Assembly (NCBI GenBank): GCA_963810915.1
Contig: CAWEPH010000005.1
Location: 1-64,000, forward strand
Length of the DNA stretch: 64,000 nt
Source: JAOUEA01 sp963810915
GTDB lineage: Bacteria > Actinomycetota > UBA4738 > HRBIN12
Reading direction: 5' to 3'
Shown: positions 61,533 to 64,000 of the stretch, one piece after another
Layout: the number at the start of each line of letters is the position of its first letter
Position numbering within the stretch: position 1 is the first letter of the stretch
The notes under the pieces: model-generated
What the model was told of the DNA's origin: nothing
What the model saw: only the letters and a program-made list of their open reading frames with translations
Database searches by the model: none
Made by a program: the position numbers and the translations under genes

Positions 61533-63810
61533 GTGGCGTCAGTCGACACCGCAGCCCGGGGAACGGGCTTCGTCCGCCCGGACGGCAAGGAGAAGGTCAC
61601 CGGTTCCGGCCGTTACACGGCCGACCTCACCCTTACCGGTCAGGCCTACGCGCGCTTCCGCTACACCGACCACCCACACGCGCGGATCCTCCGCGTCGAC
61701 ACCTCTAAGGCGCGCGCGCTCTCCGGCGTGCTGGCGGTCATCACGCACGAGGACGTGCCCGACGTGAAGTACGGGCAGATGGTGCAGGACCGGTACCTGT
61801 TCGCGAAGGACGTGGTGCGGTGGGAGGCCGACATCATCGCGGGCGTCGCGGCCACCTCCGAGGACATCGCCGCCGAGGCGGTGCGCCTGATCGAGGTCGA
61901 GTACGAGGTCCTGCCGCCCATCACCGACTTCGAGGCCGCGACCGCGGAGGGCGCGCCCCTCGTGCACCCCGAGTGGTCGACGGACGGGCGCGACGAGGCC
62001 CTCGTCTCCGACGGCAACACCCTCGGTTACTCCACCATCGTGAAGGGCGACGTCGACGCGGGCATGGCCGCGGCCGACGTGGTGGTGAAGGGACGCTACG
62101 TCTCCGACCCGGCGCACGGCGTCCCGATCGAGCCCCACGCGGTGGTGGCGCAGTGGCAGGGCGACCGGGTGACGATCTGGACCTCATCGCAGGTGCCGTA
62201 CATCGCACGCTCGGGGGTAGCGCACACGCTGCAGATCCCGGAGGCGAACGTGCGCGTGATCGTCCCGCTGCTCGGCGGCGGCTTCGGCGCCAAGTGCGAC
62301 TTCCACTTCGAGGCGCACGTCGCGGCGCTCGCGCGAGCCGCAGGCCGCCCCGTGAAGCTCGTGTTCTCCCGCGAGGAGGAGTTCATCGCGATCGACCATC
62401 GCCGCGAGGGGATGGTGCTCGAGTTCGAGACGGGAGCCATGAACGACGGGACCCTGCGTGGCGCGTCGCGCGCGCCTCGTGCTCGACAAGGGCGCGTACT
62501 GCGGAGAGGGCGGGTTCCTGGGGCAGATGGCCGCGATGCACGCGTGCGGCCCGTACGTGCTGGAGCACGTCTTCGTCGAGTCGTGGCTCAACTACTCCAC
62601 CACGCAGCCGTCCGCGTCGGTGCGCGCGCCCGCAGCACCGCAGGTCTGCTGGGCGCTCGAGCAGCACATGGACGAGGTGGCGGGCGCGCTCGGCATGGAT
62701 CCGGTCGAGCTCCGGCGCAAGACGCTGATCGAGGAGGGCGACGAGGGGCCGACGAAGCAGGTGTTCGACCACATCGCGATCCGCGAGACGCTCGATCGCG
62801 CCGCCGAGCTGATCGGCTACGGCGAGGAGCTGCCCGAGGACGAGGCGATCGGCTTCTCGTGCGGGTGGTGGCCGAGCTTCTCGTCGAACGCGGGCGCCTA
62901 CGTGCAGCTGAACCCCGACGGCTCGGGCACGATCGTCACCGGCGCGCAGGAGAACGGGACCGGCGCGGTCATGGCGATGCCGAAGTTCGTCGCCGAGATG
63001 CTGGGCATGAAGCCCGAGGACTTCCAGATCCTCTATCAGGACACGGACGCCGCGCCGTGGGACATGGGGTCGGCCGGCTCGCAGACCACGTTCAACGCGG
63101 TGCGTGCGGTGCTGGACGCCGCCTCCGACGTGCGCGACCAGCTCCTGGAGGCCGCGGCCGAGCAGCTCGAGGCCGCGAGGGACGACCTCGAGCTCGCGGA
63201 CGGCACGGTCCGCGTGAAGGGCTCGCCCGACCAGGCGGTGGCGGTCTCGGAGATCGCGGCCGCCACCACGATCCACGGCAAGGGCGCGGGGGCGCTCCCC
63301 GACTCGCCGCCGGTGGACGCGGCCTCGTGCGTGGGTCGGCTGGGGTTCGAGTCGTTCCTGGCGCCGCAGCTCTTCACCCACGCCGCGCGCGTGAAGGTGG
63401 ACCGCGAGACCGGCGTGGTGCGCGTGCTGCAGGTGGCGGCCGCGCACGACTCGGGCCGCATCCTCAACAGGATCGGCGCCGACGGCCAGGTCTACGGGGG
63501 CGTCGTGATGGGGATCGGCCAGGCGCTCTCCGAAGGCACCCTGCTCGATGAGGACGGGCGCCAGCGCAACCCGCACCTGCTCGACTACAAGCTCGTGACC
63601 TCCGCGGACGCCCCGCGGATCGATATCGACTGGATCGAGATCGACACGCCCGACGCCGGGCCGAACGGCTCGAAGGGCGTGGGCGAGCCGCCCTGCGTGC
63701 CGACGGCGGGCGCGGTGGCGAACGCCATCGCACGAGTGCTCGGGACGCACGTCACGGAGCTGCCGATGACGCCCGAGCGGGTCTGGCGCACCGTCCCACG
63801 GGGAGGGAGC
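61533..63810 (+). pseudogene. xanthine-dehydrogenase-family molybdenum-binding subunit, one frameshift
   Basis: The GTG at 61533 with AAGGGAGG starts a large subunit of a molybdenum hydroxylase. The first part runs to about 62460 (RPDGKEKVTGSGRYTADLTLTGQAYARFRYTDHPHARI and LLGGGFGAKCDFHFEAHVAALAR). One extra base near 62455-62470 shifts the frame to the remainder: VRAPAAPQVCWALEQHMDEVAGALGMDPVELRRK, GSAGSQTTFNAVRAV and the active-site Glu in GSKGVGEPPCVPTAGAVANAI. It lacks the AYxCSFR loop of form I CO dehydrogenase, so the substrate is an aromatic, purine or aldehyde-type compound. Corrected length is about 757 residues. Confidence 0.8.
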
Positions 63811-64000
63811 ATGACCCGCTCCTACGTGGCCCCGACCTCCCTGGACGAGGCCCTCGCCGCGCTGGCGACGGGCGCGCGCCCGGTGGCGGGCGGCACGGAC
63901 CTCGTCGTGGGCGCGCGCCAAGGCAAGGCGCCGCTCCCCGATGCGCTGCTCGCGATCCACCGGATCGACGCGCTCCGCGGGATCGAGGAGGTCGACGGCG
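63811..64000 (+). CDS. FAD-binding medium subunit of the same hydroxylase, partial at window end
   Basis: The ATG at 63811 opens MTRSYVAPTSLDEALAALATGARPVAGGTDLVVGARQGKAPLP, the FAD-binding N-terminus of CoxM/XdhB-type medium subunits, with the GGTDLVV flavin motif. It is cut by the window end. No stop separates it from the large subunit as written. Removing one G of the GGGG run at 63800-63803 would restore a large-subunit stop in an ATGA overlap. Confidence 0.85.
   Translation, partial: MTRSYVAPTSLDEALAALATGARPVAGGTDLVVGARQGKAPLPDALLAIHRIDALRGIEEVDG

Noticed and set aside
54993..62470. Programmed ribosomal frameshifting in the broken genes
   Set aside because: Unrelated genes are affected, no slippery heptamers with downstream structures are shared, and all shifts have the same sign and cluster at one end of the sequence.
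61533..63810. Form I carbon-monoxide dehydrogenase large subunit
   Set aside because: The AYxCSFR loop is absent; the corresponding region reads VRAPAAPQ, as in other molybdenum hydroxylases.

Overview
This is a GC-rich (about 70% G+C), gene-dense bacterial chromosome segment. Twin-arginine signals, the coproporphyrin-dependent heme branch (HemY/HemQ/ferrochelatase), serine/threonine kinase architecture, GntR/TetR/MarR regulators and frequent leaderless -10 elements point to an actinobacterium. The single-cell-envelope style and mixed gene content suggest an uncultured or deep-branching Actinomycetota lineage rather than Streptomyces or Mycobacterium; that placement is inference.

Layout. 0-5 kb: tRNA-Arg(ACG), a small unknown protein, an amino-acid permease paired with a saccharopine-dehydrogenase-like enzyme, a fragment of a beta-propeller gene, tRNA-Ser(GCT) and a D-amino-acid-oxidase-like flavoprotein. 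5-11.5 kb: a P1 peptidase diverging from hemA-hemC-hemD-hemB-hemL. 11.6-18.8 kb: a PAS-like protein, an SDR epimerase, a PYROXD2-type oxidoreductase (with a 35-bp tandem repeat between the convergent ends), a small membrane protein, MsrA, two adjacent CDGSH iron-sulfur proteins, a GntR regulator and a beta-propeller exported protein. 18.8-23.1 kb: UvrD-type helicase, HAD hydrolase, HlyIII-family protein, PPK2. 23.1-27.3 kb: hemE-hemH-hemY-hemQ with 4-bp overlaps. 27.3-31.4 kb: an exported M14 metallocarboxypeptidase and an amidase. 31.5-37.7 kb: a TetR regulator and a five-gene peptide-type ABC transporter. 38-41.6 kb: an OmpR-type two-component system divergent from a secreted protein, a cNMP-binding protein and tRNA-Ser(TGA). 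41.7-45.9 kb: a polysaccharide flippase, a PEP-mutase/isocitrate-lyase-family enzyme, and a quinone oxidoreductase divergent from a MarR regulator. 46-50.5 kb: a membrane GGDEF diguanylate cyclase overlapping by one base a protein of seven PAS domains. 50.4-54.8 kb: serS, bactofilin and a DUF4446 protein facing larB-larC. 55-64 kb: a two-gene ABC exporter, a membrane HExxH protein, a serine/threonine kinase, an Rrf2 regulator divergent from a copper nitrite reductase with an extra cupredoxin domain, a YaaA-like remnant, and a molybdenum hydroxylase large subunit running into a medium subunit that is cut by the window end.

How genes work together. The two hem clusters together encode every step from glutamyl-tRNA to heme b by the coproporphyrin-dependent route. 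The Rrf2 regulator, with its cysteine cluster and two palindromes in the shared promoter, very probably controls the copper nitrite reductase, suggesting nitric-oxide or redox sensing. Many first genes of transcription units have a TANNNT -10 hexamer only 6-9 bases before the start codon and no Shine-Dalgarno, so leaderless transcripts look common here.

Caution. From about 55.5 kb to the end, five genes are broken by six apparent single-base insertions, and a seventh may explain an apparent fusion at 63.8 kb; none was seen in the first 55 kb. This looks more like locally poor assembly than a set of real pseudogenes.
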